From Floccularia luteovirens (lineage: Eukaryota; Basidiomycota; Agaricomycetes; Agaricales; Squamanitaceae), in contig VSJF01000004.1 in the NCBI GenBank assembly GCA_009739215.1, forward strand, positions 558,001-622,000: a DNA stretch of 64,000 bases, read 5' to 3'. Shown piece after piece: positions 11,342 to 22,383 of this stretch. The first letter of the stretch is position 1. Each line of letters opens with the position of its first letter. The notes under the pieces were generated by a model that searched no databases, was not told the origin of the DNA, and saw only the letters and a program-made list of their open reading frames with translations. The translations under genes were made by a program, and so were the position numbers.

Positions 11342-12648
11342 TCATTCAAGCTCCACTTCTTGTATAATAGTGGGGTCTTGTGCCTTAACCGGTTCCGTTT
11401 CGTCGTCGGTTTTTTCTGCGTCATCCACACAATTCCCACCTTGTACCTCATCATCATGGATCGTATCTGACTTGTGATCTTTTCCACCTGGGTTAAACTT
11501 CCGTTTTGGTACGATAGAATACAAAGCTTCTTCCCAATCTTTCGTTTCAACCCATTTGACGAGGATCTCGAAGACTTGATTGACGGTTAAAACCTTGCGT
11601 GTGGGAAGGGACGCTAGGTAGCGCCCGATAGGAAGCCGAGCCGTTCTTATGCGGGATTGTATTGCTTTGTTGAGGCAGAGATTCTGAGATCGATGGATAG
11701 GTAGATAAGAATGGCTCCTTGTCGAGAAGGTATGAGGCTCACTTTGTATCGGTTGTGGTCGCATATCCCACCAATGATATACACCTCGTCGGGCTTGAGC
11801 TCAGTCAACTCGTCTTCAGCGTCTGCTGTGAGGTAGACGACCCTTTGACGTATGTCCTGGGTCGGTTCACCGTCTTCATGCGACTTGCTAGCTTCAACCT
11901 CAGTATTATCCCCTTCATTTTGCACCGTCAAACTAGGCCCTGCGGTATCCTCGCCAATTGGAACATTAATAAGCCCGCGGACCTGGCGGAGCCAAAGCCG
12001 TTCATAACCTTGGTGCCACCACTCGGTATGTGCCCACCGTTTGTATGCGGCTTGACTCAAACTTTCTAGTCGAGTCAACGTGCGTCCACCTAACGAAGAG
12101 AAGATGAGAGAAAACGGGAAGGAGGCATTGCGGTTTGCACTATACGTATATGCAAGCTGAGAGCACAGTGACGTTATTTCCTGAAGAAAGTGATCGGTAT
12201 CTCCAATAAATGACGATCCGCGCATTTACACCAAGGACGGAACGTGTAATTCGCTCCATCCTACAGCACCGCAACAACCCACCTTTTCGCTCATCTTATC
12301 ATCAAAACCCAGGTCGACAACTACAACCCCACCAAACGCGACCCGTGCGCGCTTTGCCTGGCGCAGTATACTCTCATTCTCGTCCAATTCGCCTCCTTCT
12401 CGTTTCTCTGCGCGTTCGCGTTTCTTCTGCTTCTTGGCTTCTTTCTCACGAGCACGACGCTCTAACTTCAACGCTGCAAAACGTTCCGCTTTTTTGGCTT
12501 TTTTGAGCGCGTTCTTAGACAGAGGGACTGTGTGCGCGTTGGGCGTCGCATTGAGCATCGGGGGTGAGGATGTGGGAAATGCAGGATCAGAGGGGGATGG
12601 ACCGAGGGAGTGTTGGACCGTGGGACTGGATTGGTTTGAGGTGTCCAT
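11342..12648 (-). CDS. TRM10: tRNA (guanine-9-N1) methyltransferase, TRM10 family
   Basis: Three exons: 12648-12283, 12180-11743, 11683-11342, giving 381 aa. A Lys/Arg-rich N-terminal helix (about residues 45-80) precedes the SPOUT methyltransferase domain. Family motifs are VVVDLGFDDKMSEKEI, CSQLAYTYSANR, YIIGGICDHNRYK with the knot glycines, ARLPIGRYL and RKVLTVNQVFEILVKW. The last is the standard TRM10 C-terminal core. The tail after the domain is acidic. The enzyme uses SAM to make m1G9 in tRNA, probably in the nucleus or cytosol. The first intron falls immediately after the MSEK codons. It shares a 246-bp divergent promoter with the thioesterase gene. Confidence 0.95.
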
Positions 12649-12894
12649 TTGGTCCAGTGCAGGAAAGAACAGGAGACAACGACGGTCAAAGGGACTTCCT
12701 GTACAGTGAAGCTCAGCGTCAGAAGCCGCGGTTTGTGATAAACTGGTGGGACAGGTAGCCGGTAAATGCCGATGAGATCGATTATTTCGGGGACAGCAAC
12801 AATTTCCAGGTCGTTCATCGGCGGCGTTCTAGGCATTGCTCTCTGTCTTATATCTTGTCCATCTCTCTTTCCCCGTCCTCCAACTACGTTCACA

Positions 12895-13961
12895 ATGGCT
12901 GCTCTTGCTCCTGTAAAGTACCTCACCGTCCCTGCTGTTGGCAAGCACTCCGCAACTGTCATCTTCGTCCATGTATGTCTCTCGACACTCACCCATACCC
13001 CACATTACACTCCTCTCTTCCAAATATTCGTCTTGTTTTTATAAAATTATCATCTTACTCCCATCTCTCAGGGCCTGGGAGATACTGGCTATGGCTGGAA
13101 GCCAGTTGCAGATGCGTATAGCAAGGATCCTTCTCTCTCGCATGTAAAGTGGCTCCTCCCCCATTCGTAGGTTCTCTTTACAATCATTATCAATTTTGCA
13201 AGGTTAATTTGACCATGACTTTGCTGGCAACCTCTGCATCTTGCTCCCCTTAATTTATTACTTTCGTATTACCAGACCAATTCAGGCCGTTACTGCTAAC
13301 ATGGGCTTGGAAATGCCATCTTGGTAAGTTCTATTCACTTCGCAAATATATCTCTGTGCGATACATGCTTTTCTTTCGTAGGTTTAATATCTACTCCTTT
13401 GGTTTTGACACTATCGAGGACGAGGAGGGAATGCTCCAGTCTGCATATCGGATAAGCCAACTGATAACTACAGAAATAGAGTCTGGGACTGAGCCCAACC
13501 GAATTGTTCTGGGTGGATTCAGCCAAGGCGGTACCATGTCACTCCTTACTGGTCTCACAGGCGAGCGTAAGCTGGCAGGTATTGCCGTTCTGAGTGGTTG
13601 GTTACCCCTCAAAAACAAATTGAAATCGGTGAGAAATTCTATCAGTTTTATGCCAATTGATATGGCAATCAAATTATTAACCGCGCCATGATTACAGATG
13701 GTCTCAGCCCATGCATCATCTATCCCAATCTTTTATGGTCATGGTGCTGTTGATCCCCTTGTGAAATATCAGTTCTGCAAGGAGTCGGCAGAGTTCATTA
13801 CGGATTCTCTCGGCATACCTCGCGTACCCTCTCCAGGGGCGTTCAAAGGTCTGACGCACAATGTTTACGAAGGTATGGGTCACACGACGAATCAGAAGGA
13901 GCTGGACGACCTGAAAGAATGGATTAAGAAGGCAATCCCGGGAGATGGAAACCGGAAGTGA
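12895..13961 (+). CDS. acyl-protein thioesterase 1 (lysophospholipase/carboxylesterase family)
   Basis: Five exons: 12895-12972, 13072-13166, 13276-13323, 13382-13628, 13698-13961, giving 243 aa, the usual length for the family. It is an alpha/beta hydrolase. The oxyanion strand is VIFVHGLGDTG, the nucleophile serine lies in GGFSQGG near residue 121, the acidic residue in GHGAVDPLV, and the histidine in GMGHTTN near the C-terminus. It is expected to remove palmitoyl groups from S-acylated proteins in the cytosol. I used the ATG that starts MAALAPVKYL; an in-frame ATG at 12766 would add 43 residues with a hydrophobic stretch. Confidence 0.94.
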
Positions 13962-15258
13962 TGGCCTTTCGTCTTACTTCTACTTTTGATATATGTTTCG
14001 ACTTTGCATTTTTGCCACCTCATCATTACGTATGTTCTTAACTCGAGTATTTTGCTCTCTCTGCTAAGATTTCCTTGCAATGACTTTTCTCTGATGTATG
14101 TGTCTGATACTCTGGGTCTTCAGCCCCACCATATAAGCTAGAAGTTGTATAGTTTCCTAACACCATTATCTCATCTTTCCCTTCAGATCTTGTATCGTAT
14201 GTAGCACATGGAAGCACACCATCAAGATGTACAATTATCAGTGCCCTACTCATATTTTTATAACAAATGACTGTTGTATGAGTTAATGAGGATGCGTTGT
14301 AACGCGGCCCTTGAAGGATGTAATATATAGAGTCCAGGGTGTTAACTTCTTCGGGAAGAACATGCAGCGAAAATGACAGCATGTTACAGCAAGCGAAGAC
14401 GGATCTCTGACGCGTTGCCGCGGGTTCTGCCGGTCAGGTTATGAAGGCAATGATCAGTCAATCGATGGGCTCCGGGGCAATTAAAGTATATCTGACCTTC
14501 GATGCTCCTTTAAGGCGTAAATAACCACAGCTGACAGTGTTAGAGCTCCAATACATGTATCCACTTCATCAGATTTGACTAGACTTTCATTGGGGCTCCT
14601 TAGTCCAATTTAAGTACGCACCAGCCCACTCGGTACGAAACACCCGCATAGGATCATCCTCGTGAAAGACTTTTTGTGGATTGGAACTTTGTTTGGGGAT
14701 TGTCAGAATACATACAAATCTAAAACAACAACTTGGATACAATTAGGTTTTGGTATCTCGGGGATCAGCAGAGGTGTGTAGTGACCTGGGATATGCCGCG
14801 ATGGTGGGTTGTTTCCCTGATGGTGTTTGTGAAGATGTTGAGATCCTTTTTCCTTGAGACCTATCCACTCCTTTTTGAACTGGGATTTCTGTATTTCCGG
14901 GAGCAGCCTATTCGCCATGCCAGATAGGGGCGAGTTATGTTAGTGCCTCATGCAATACTGGTTGGGTCACTTACGGTCACATGCCAGAGTCAGTCAGTCA
15001 GTGCCTGGTGGGCGGTGCAACTAGCAAGAGTCTCATCCACCTTGTCTCCGCTCTCAGAGTTTGGAACTAGTCTCTAAACAATCTGTGGGTACCTGTTGGC
15101 TTCTTCAGGGAGTATCTTATCGTTCTCCGTCTTGCTCGTTGCCTAAGGATCTTCTACATACAATTTACAAGGATACTCTTTCTCGGACCATCAACTGACC
15201 ATCTCGGCCGTGTTTTCTAAAGAGTCCTATTCCCCACTCTAATCATATCCAACCAATC
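13962..15258. other. 1.3 kb intergenic region
   Basis: It holds the 3' UTR of the thioesterase and the promoter of the next small gene. Overlapping short frames near 14700-14930 on both strands are mirror shadows with no motif. No RNA gene or repeat is recognised. Confidence 0.5.
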
Positions 15259-15702
15259 ATGTCAGCAACCCCAGATCCCACAAATGTGAAATTCCCAGCT
15301 TCCCCACCACCTTATACCGAAAGCAGCCGTGACATACCACCCCCCAACACCATTCCCACTCTCCAACCACCTATTGTACATCCCATTCAAGCAACGAGTC
15401 CTCATCCAAGCGCCCACTACCCTCGTCCATACCCTCAGTATCAACGTCCCCAAGAACAGTTTGGTCCGACTCCGATTACCACGACACAACTAGTACTACC
15501 ATATGCATATTATGGTAATCGTGATGATGCCGATGTACGGGCGCGTTGGCGGTTTGTAGGCGCGCTCATGTGCGCGTTTGGGCTATGGCTAGCGCTTGGC
15601 TTCTGCGTGGGTGTGGAAATATGGGGGGACGCGGGGACCTGGGGGCTTACGTCATTGAGATGGTGGGTTTGGATGGTTGTGAAAGGAGGGGCAGTCGCTT
15701 GA
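15259..15702 (+). CDS. small proline-rich membrane protein with a PY motif
   Basis: Single-exon frame of 147 aa. The first 90 residues are rich in Pro, Tyr and Ser and contain SPPPYTESS, a PPxY motif of the kind bound by WW domains of Rsp5/Nedd4 ubiquitin ligases. One clear membrane segment follows (FVGALMCAFGLWLALGFCVG), then a Trp-rich C-terminal stretch that could be a second, shorter one. I do not recognise the family. Its independent promoter and lack of introns fit a real small gene, but there is no homology support, so it remains hypothetical. Confidence 0.55.
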   Translation: MSATPDPTNVKFPASPPPYTESSRDIPPPNTIPTLQPPIVHPIQATSPHPSAHYPRPYPQYQRPQEQFGPTPITTTQLVLPYAYYGNRDDADVRARWRFVGALMCAFGLWLALGFCVGVEIWGDAGTWGLTSLRWWVWMVVKGGAVA

Positions 15703-17782
15703 TGCCGAGTATGTATGTACCCATGATTTTGCTTTTTGGGAGAAAATTGTGAGTATCAATCTGGATTGGTAGTTGTATGCTTTGTGTGGTTGATGGATCT
15801 GTGAAACGTGTGTGTATGCACGGCGAATTTACGTCTGTTTGGGGTCGGCGAGGTGGTCGGTATCTCATGGTGAGCCTGATTCACCCTTTCTCGCCGTCCT
15901 TGAGGAACTAACTCACGTTATCCTGAGGACAGCTTCTCATGTATTATTTGTATTGTTCTTATCTGTACTAATAAACTGCCTAATCTTGCCTTTGTCTTGT
16001 GTCTACGTCTCGTGCAGTTCCATACTCAGAAAGTTCTCTGGACGGTTTCGCAAAAGACTTGGTGCAAGGTCATCAAGGTACCGCTTCCAGATGACATTTA
16101 CCACGATATTCACAGACAAAGTCTTGGACAATTTTTCCCAAGTCAGGCAATGTGATCGTGCTCGCTAAATCCTGACACGGCCGGGGTCTGCTTCTATGAA
16201 ACCTGCTTTTCTTGACATAGCTGCAAATCTGGGATTTCCATGTTTCGACTTTTCCTTTTTGTCAGGAACATGTCTATTGTAACAAATGGCTTTGGGAAAC
16301 ACCGCATGTATCCTCGTCGGGCTAGATGAAGATCCATGTGGAAACTCGTCAGTTTATAGTTGCCTTGGTAAGTAATAACAATTTTTTGGCAGGTTGTGAT
16401 ATCTGTGATATCGCACGTATGGCATAGACTGATTTTGTTCAGCTCGCGCCGCATGCGAAAGTGATAAGATCTCACTGGCCGGAAGATTCTTGACTGCATT
16501 AGAAGGTGCTGGGAATGAACAGATTTCTCTTTGGTATTTGGGGGCAAGATGTGTGGATCCAAGTGGAGAATAAAGGTAGAATGGACACCACGCTGTGACA
16601 GCGAGACGTCCACGGTTCTCGCTTGGCTTGGTGTTGGATAAAGCAATAGAGAGTAGTACTAAATTAACTTGTCTTCCATGTACTTGAGATAAGTTGTACA
16701 GATTCATCAACTAACGGCTGTCGGCCATAATCAAGGCTAGCAGACCGTGACTCGGATGGAATATTTATGAGTAAAAAATATCGATGTCCCTTAGACAAGC
16801 CCTATCGGCATGAGTTACAAGTCTACAGCCACTGAACCGGTGTAACGATGGTGTGTTAAATACGCGTATCGGTCACAGCGGCGACGACCGGTTTGTGTCA
16901 ATTTCGCAGGTGCGTGTGGCTGTCTTTTCGGGGTCACACCTTTTGCTTTTTTGTTCAAACTCATTTTTCAGACGTGCATCATGCCTTCACTATCTCATCT
17001 TTCGACCTGTTCTGTATAATCTGTTACTGGCGACGGACAGTGCAGGTGCCAACGCCCACAGAGATGCTCACTCCCAGAATGTTAGAAGAAATGCCTGATT
17101 AATCTTATGGCTACGATATGACCATGTGGAATATTATTCAGGCAAGAGGGAATGATGGAGAAAAAGGAGATCAGCAATAACGGAGGACAATGGGAGAGAA
17201 ACAGTGTATAGGTGGAGAGCAATGGTAGCGTCGTTCATTGTGCTCGTCAATGGGAAGGGAACGAGCCAATGGGGTAAGGGCCGAGGGACCGATCATGTGA
17301 TATTGTGATGGGTTGTTGAATGGTCTGTGCGTGGGAATGGTAAAGTATTAGTTGTGATGAGATTTAGATGTGACACTCCAAACTCGGGACCGTCCGACTT
17401 CCTTCATCACATACCCTCTCGATCGCTCAGTCCCCGACTACTTTCCCCTCCTCTCCCGGCCCCTTGTCCATCTCCCTCCGTCGTCGCACTCATCGAGCTC
17501 GCTGTTCATCTATTAAATACTCACTTATCAAAGTCAATCTCTATCCCTTGTCCTCAACAATCCTTCTCTTTCCTTAATCACGTCCGTCTCACGCGTCGTT
17601 TCCATTTCATTTCGTCGCGGTCTCCGCTTCCCGAAGCTTCATCTGCTGTTCTTTAGTCGCTAAGGTCATCCATCTGGTTCGCTACTAGCCTCTCTATCGC
17701 CTTGCCACTTACTGCGCCCATCTGTTGATGTGCTGAGTTCTTTCCCCAACAAAACTTTATCCCTATCCCAAAACTTGCATAC
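15703..17782. other. 2.1 kb upstream region of the Whi3-like gene
   Basis: No convincing coding frame. From about 17390 to the start codon the plus strand is strongly pyrimidine-rich, with CT-rich blocks such as CTTTCCCCTCCTCTCCCGG. This is typical of a long fungal promoter and 5' leader. The upstream 1.6 kb may be regulatory for the RNA-binding protein gene. Confidence 0.5.
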
Positions 17783-20700
17783 ATGCCCAATATCGCTGTT
17801 TCTCAGCTCTCCTCTCACCAGCCTGGCGAGGACTATATCAACAAGTCTCTTCTAGACTCTCTTGATGCTCAGGCAGACGCAGAACCTATATCTTCATCGT
17901 CTGAATCCGAACAACCGGCGCCTGCCTCTTACGGCTCCAACTCCAACTCTTCCTCAGGTTCTCCTTCAGCACCATACCACTTTGCCGTGCAGCCGCAACA
18001 ACAACAACAACAGCAACCACAACATCTCACTCGTTCTGATTCGCCCAGCGACAACAACAATCAAGCAATTCTTCATCGTCTACATTCCCAAGATCCGTTA
18101 TACAATATGCACGGTCAACACTCAAATTATTATCCTCACTCACATTCAGCCAATAACATGCATATGACTTCCGAATATGGTTCCGAATATGATGCTCAGA
18201 AACAATCCCAGCATTCTGGCAAAGTCAATGATAGTTACAAAACGTCTCATGGCTCATATCCTATCACAACTCGCATGCGACACCATACCAACCAACACAC
18301 TGCGCTTAATTCCGCCCAATACCGAGACACCTCTTCATTTTATCCTTCTTCAGCAGCCGATGTCTATCCTCCAACACAAGTGACATCTCCGATTCAATCT
18401 CATATGCAACCATTCGATCCCCGTGCCAGTTATGACTTCAACGGTGGTCGAACAGACATGGGTGTAGGGCCCAAGTCATATCTCATGGAGAATTATGCCT
18501 CTTCTGCCACGATAATGCAATCAGTTCAACAACCCGGTAAACCCAATGTTGTCCAGCAAACGCCACTGAATGGGTATGCTTCGAATGGGCAATACATAAA
18601 TGGCATACAGCTCTCCTCACAAACTCCTTATGGCCCTCATGTACCATCGAATGGTCATATATCAGCAGCTAATGGTGTTAGCGCCAATGCTGTGGGTGCG
18701 CCACCGGGCTTGTCGGCTACTAGTGCAATGAATATGGCGAATGGCCATGGTTCATCAGCCAACCAAGAAGAAATTTCCACTATTTTTGTAGTCGGGTTTC
18801 CTGACGATATGCAGGTGGGTAGAGTACTCATACACACAGTATTTCTCTCATAGCTAATGGTTTGATTTGCAGGAACGGGAGTTCCAAAATATGTTCACCT
18901 TCTCGCCTGGATTCGAAGCCGCGACCCTGAAGATTCCCAACAAAGAATATACTTCGTACGGTGGTATGGCTATGAATGGCGTTCCTGCGCCACTTCGTAG
19001 CTCATATCAAGGCTATACTGGATCGAATGATCCATACAACCTAGTAACTGTCAACCAAGGTGGTGTAGTTGTTGATGGTGGCAGGGACGGCACAATGGCA
19101 TCTTGGCCGTCCAGCACCCCTATAGAGGAAAATGCTTCCAATGGGAATCATTTCGTTGGTGGTATCAACATGGCTCCGCGGAAACAAATAATCGGCTTCG
19201 CAAAGTTCAAGTCACGTGAAGAAGCACTGCACGCACGGGACGTTTTACAGGGGAGGAGAGTTGATATAGAGAAAGGTGCCGTGCTGAAAGCTGAAATGGC
19301 GAAGAAAAATTTGCATACGAAGCGGGGCGTCGGTCCTGTTCCAACCTCATTGCACGGTATAAATGGCACAGTTACAAATGGTCCCGTCTCTGGCACAGGT
19401 AGCTCTTCCGTCATCGGATCATCCAATTCATTGGGGGGAATGCAGCATAATATGATCAATGGTTCTGCATTGGGAGGATCCGCAGGTGCAGATGTTTACG
19501 GTCTCGGAACTAATGACTCAGTTAGTGCCCGTGAAAGAGAATACGGTGCTATTGGACCTGTCGGACTCAGTGGTGGTGGTGGTCGTCTCAACTTATGGCG
19601 AGAGCAGACCCACCATGAGGTAGCATCGACTTCAAATGGAGTCTTGATGAATATGCGTGAAAAAGATGAAGAAGAGAAGCGAAGAGATAGGGAGGACATT
19701 ATGAACTCTATGTTAGGCCAGGGTGCGGGGTTACGTGGTCCACGAGAACGAGCGGAAGATGAAGAGCGAGAGCGTCGGAGCAGGGAGAAGGAAATGCGCT
19801 TGCGGGCGAGTAATACAACAGCATTTGATCCCTTTCACCCTGTGTCAATTTCTTCCGCCACACCTTCAGCCATATCTTCTCGGCAGAGCTCTGGCATGAA
19901 CGGTGTCAACGGATCAACTTATATGCAGCCATTGTCGGTTGGTAGTAGTTCAGGACCTAGTCCCCTGTTAGGAAGTGCATTTCCTTCGCATCAATTTGTT
20001 TCGCAGCCAAGACAGGTACATACACAGCAGCAGCAGGACGGAATTGTAGGACCATGGGACAAGCTCACAGTGAACACCGCCCCAGGTCCAAGTTCTTCTT
20101 CCCAAAGATCGACATCGCCGCCATTAAGGATACATTCCCACGCACTCATGGAGGGCTCCAGGTGTTATTCCCCTGCTGTCGGCGAGACCGGGCATCTATA
20201 TCGGGAGAACAATGAGATACAGCAGCAACAATACCACGCACCATCTGAGTCTAGCTCTTCGAGTATTGCAGGTACCCAAAGAACAAATGCAAACAGCAGT
20301 GCAGAACAAAGTGCAGACTCTGGGACGGATGGAGAATTAGACAGAGCCTCTGATGGTTTAGCTTTAAACACCAATGACGGAAATACTTCCCCTCAGCTAC
20401 CGTCGCCTGCGTCTGGCGCGAGTTCGGCTAGTGTAAGAAATATTGTCGATCAAAATCCTCCTGTGAGTATCGGGTGACAAGTTTGATATGCGCCGTTTAA
20501 CTCGTTACTAATGTGATGCGTCATCACCTTTAGATCAATACCTTATATGTTGGAAATCTACCGACGTCCCCTCCACCATTAGGCTTTCCACAAGATTACC
20601 TGGAGGAGAGACTACGAGATCTATTTTCCATTCAACCCGGTTACCGTCGCCTACTCTTCCGTCAAAAAAGTAACGGACCCATGTGTTTTGTTGAGGTACG

Positions 20701-21364
20701 TTTCAGAGTTGATTTTATGAGCTGTATGTTGATCCCTACATTTTTGTAGTTTGAGGACGTTCAATATGCTACCAAGGCATTGAATGACCTGTATGGCAAC
20801 AATCTTAAGGGACTTATCAAGGGAGGGGGTATCCGCTTGTCATACAGCAAGAATCCACTTGGGGTCCGCACTCCAACTAGTGCAGGCAGTGCAACCGGTC
20901 CATCTTTACAACAACAACAGAATCAGATCTCAACTAATCCTCTCCAAAGCGGTGGTTTTCCCTCTGAAAATACTTCTGCTCGTGTAGAGGAGCCACCACA
21001 GCAATCTCAACGTCTTCCATCCATCTTACGTCGAGAGTCGAAGGCTCTGTCACCTCCTCCTGTCAATAATCATACTTATACCACTAACTTCCTTGCGTCA
21101 CCTCCCCGCTTCCATGCTGTGGCAACTGGAGCAGCCTCTCAATATGGTGCTCAGCCGTCAGCTACACAGCTGACAAGTTCTTCTGCCGCTTTTGTTCCAC
21201 GCGGCACTGGCAACACCTTCTACTCTTACAGTCTAGCTGCATCAAATGGGCTCAGTGCGTCCCAGTCTACACCATCGTTCTCCCCATTTGCTATGTCCAG
21301 TCCTCCCACACACTCATCGATACCCGACCAGAGCTCTTCCTCTGAAGCATCGCATTCATCATAG
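17783..21364 (+). CDS. Whi3/Scw1-like RNA-binding protein with two RRMs
   Basis: Four exons: 17783-18814, 18873-20462, 20534-20695, 20750-21364, giving 1,132 aa. The N-terminus is low-complexity with a polyglutamine run ([10 protein letters not shown]). A first RRM begins [12 protein letters not shown] near residue 330. It is interrupted by about 80 low-complexity residues and resumes at [19 protein letters not shown] long disordered region with a charged RE/KE block follows. The C-terminal RRM ([15 protein letters not shown] ... [21 protein letters not shown]) matches the Whi3/Scw1 RRM. Relatives bind mRNAs, form condensates and influence cell-cycle entry, cell size and wall integrity. Introns 2 and 3 flank the core of the second RRM. 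Confidence 0.85.
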
Positions 21365-22383
21365 CATTTTAATCATCATTGGGTGCCCTCCCCTCTCTAG
21401 CAATTTAGAGGCCACCAGGGCCAGCTAAACGGGGATATGGCTTCATTTTATCTTTTTTTATCTGGCTCTCCACGACAACTTTTCTTTTGCAAATAAACAA
21501 CAAGCATCGCATGGCACATTACACGCGCAAACTTCAAGACTATATCTATGTATCATTCGACCAACACGAACGTCTTTATCCCAATCGCATTCGGTCTTAT
21601 TCTATCCACTTTTCACCTCGTCTTGTCATTCAGGACTGTTGTTTGTATGTCTCTCATTTAACATCAACCCCTCCACTCATATTGCCATCCTTCGATGGCC
21701 AACCACATATATCCTTCACATGCCCCCCCCCCCCCCCCCCCCATTTTTTGTCTTCATATACAGAATCTCCCCATATACATATCTTCATATCCTGTTTCTT
21801 TAACAGTGTTTCCTCTGCCTCCCTTGTTGCACATGTGATCAATTTTCCTACTCTTACTGTTAGTTTTTGATAGTTTTTTCTTCTTTGCATTTCAGCAAGA
21901 ATTCTTTTCTTTTCGCTAGTCTCATTCGCAGACTATGTTGCTTCGTATCTATATATCTATCTCATGTATACTACGATGGTTTTTCGAAAGATTCTCATCG
22001 AGAAACTCCTAGGATCCTTTTTTCATGTCACATTGTGAGATTATATAGATAATATATATTCCTAATGCTTTCCTCTGAAGTGAAATCGGATAAGAATGTT
22101 CCCTTTGAAGCTACCGTTTTCAACCAAATCCTTAAATTTCTTTTCACATGCGAAGCAACGAACCATAGGTCATATGGTTTCTATCTAGATTTCACAACAT
22201 CAAAGGTGAGAGGTGCATAAAGACCCGGTACACTAAGACCTCATGACATGTAAAGATATCCATGTAGTACGTAGAACAAGTATGGAAACATACATGGGAA
22301 ACGCAGATAAATAAGTCCTGATGAATAAAACACTGATAACAAACCTTCAAAGAAAAAGAGTGAGAAAACGAGGAGTGGAAGGT
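21365..22383. other. convergent intergenic region
   Basis: About 1 kb between the Whi3-like and PP4R3 genes. It is pyrimidine-rich on the plus strand up to about 21950 and AT-rich thereafter. Open frames here are short and lack motifs. Apart from the poly-C tract I see nothing specific. Confidence 0.5.
21723..21742 (+). repeat. 20-nt poly-C tract
   Basis: Twenty consecutive C residues about 360 bp downstream of the Whi3-like stop codon, probably within its 3' UTR, followed by ATTTTTTG. Homopolymers of this length are prone to length variation and sequencing error. Confidence 0.9.

Noticed and set aside
21487..21870. 127-codon plus-strand frame crossing the poly-C tract
   Set aside because: It is in the 3' flank of the Whi3-like gene; the proline run is only the homopolymer, and composition is that of untranslated CT-rich DNA.
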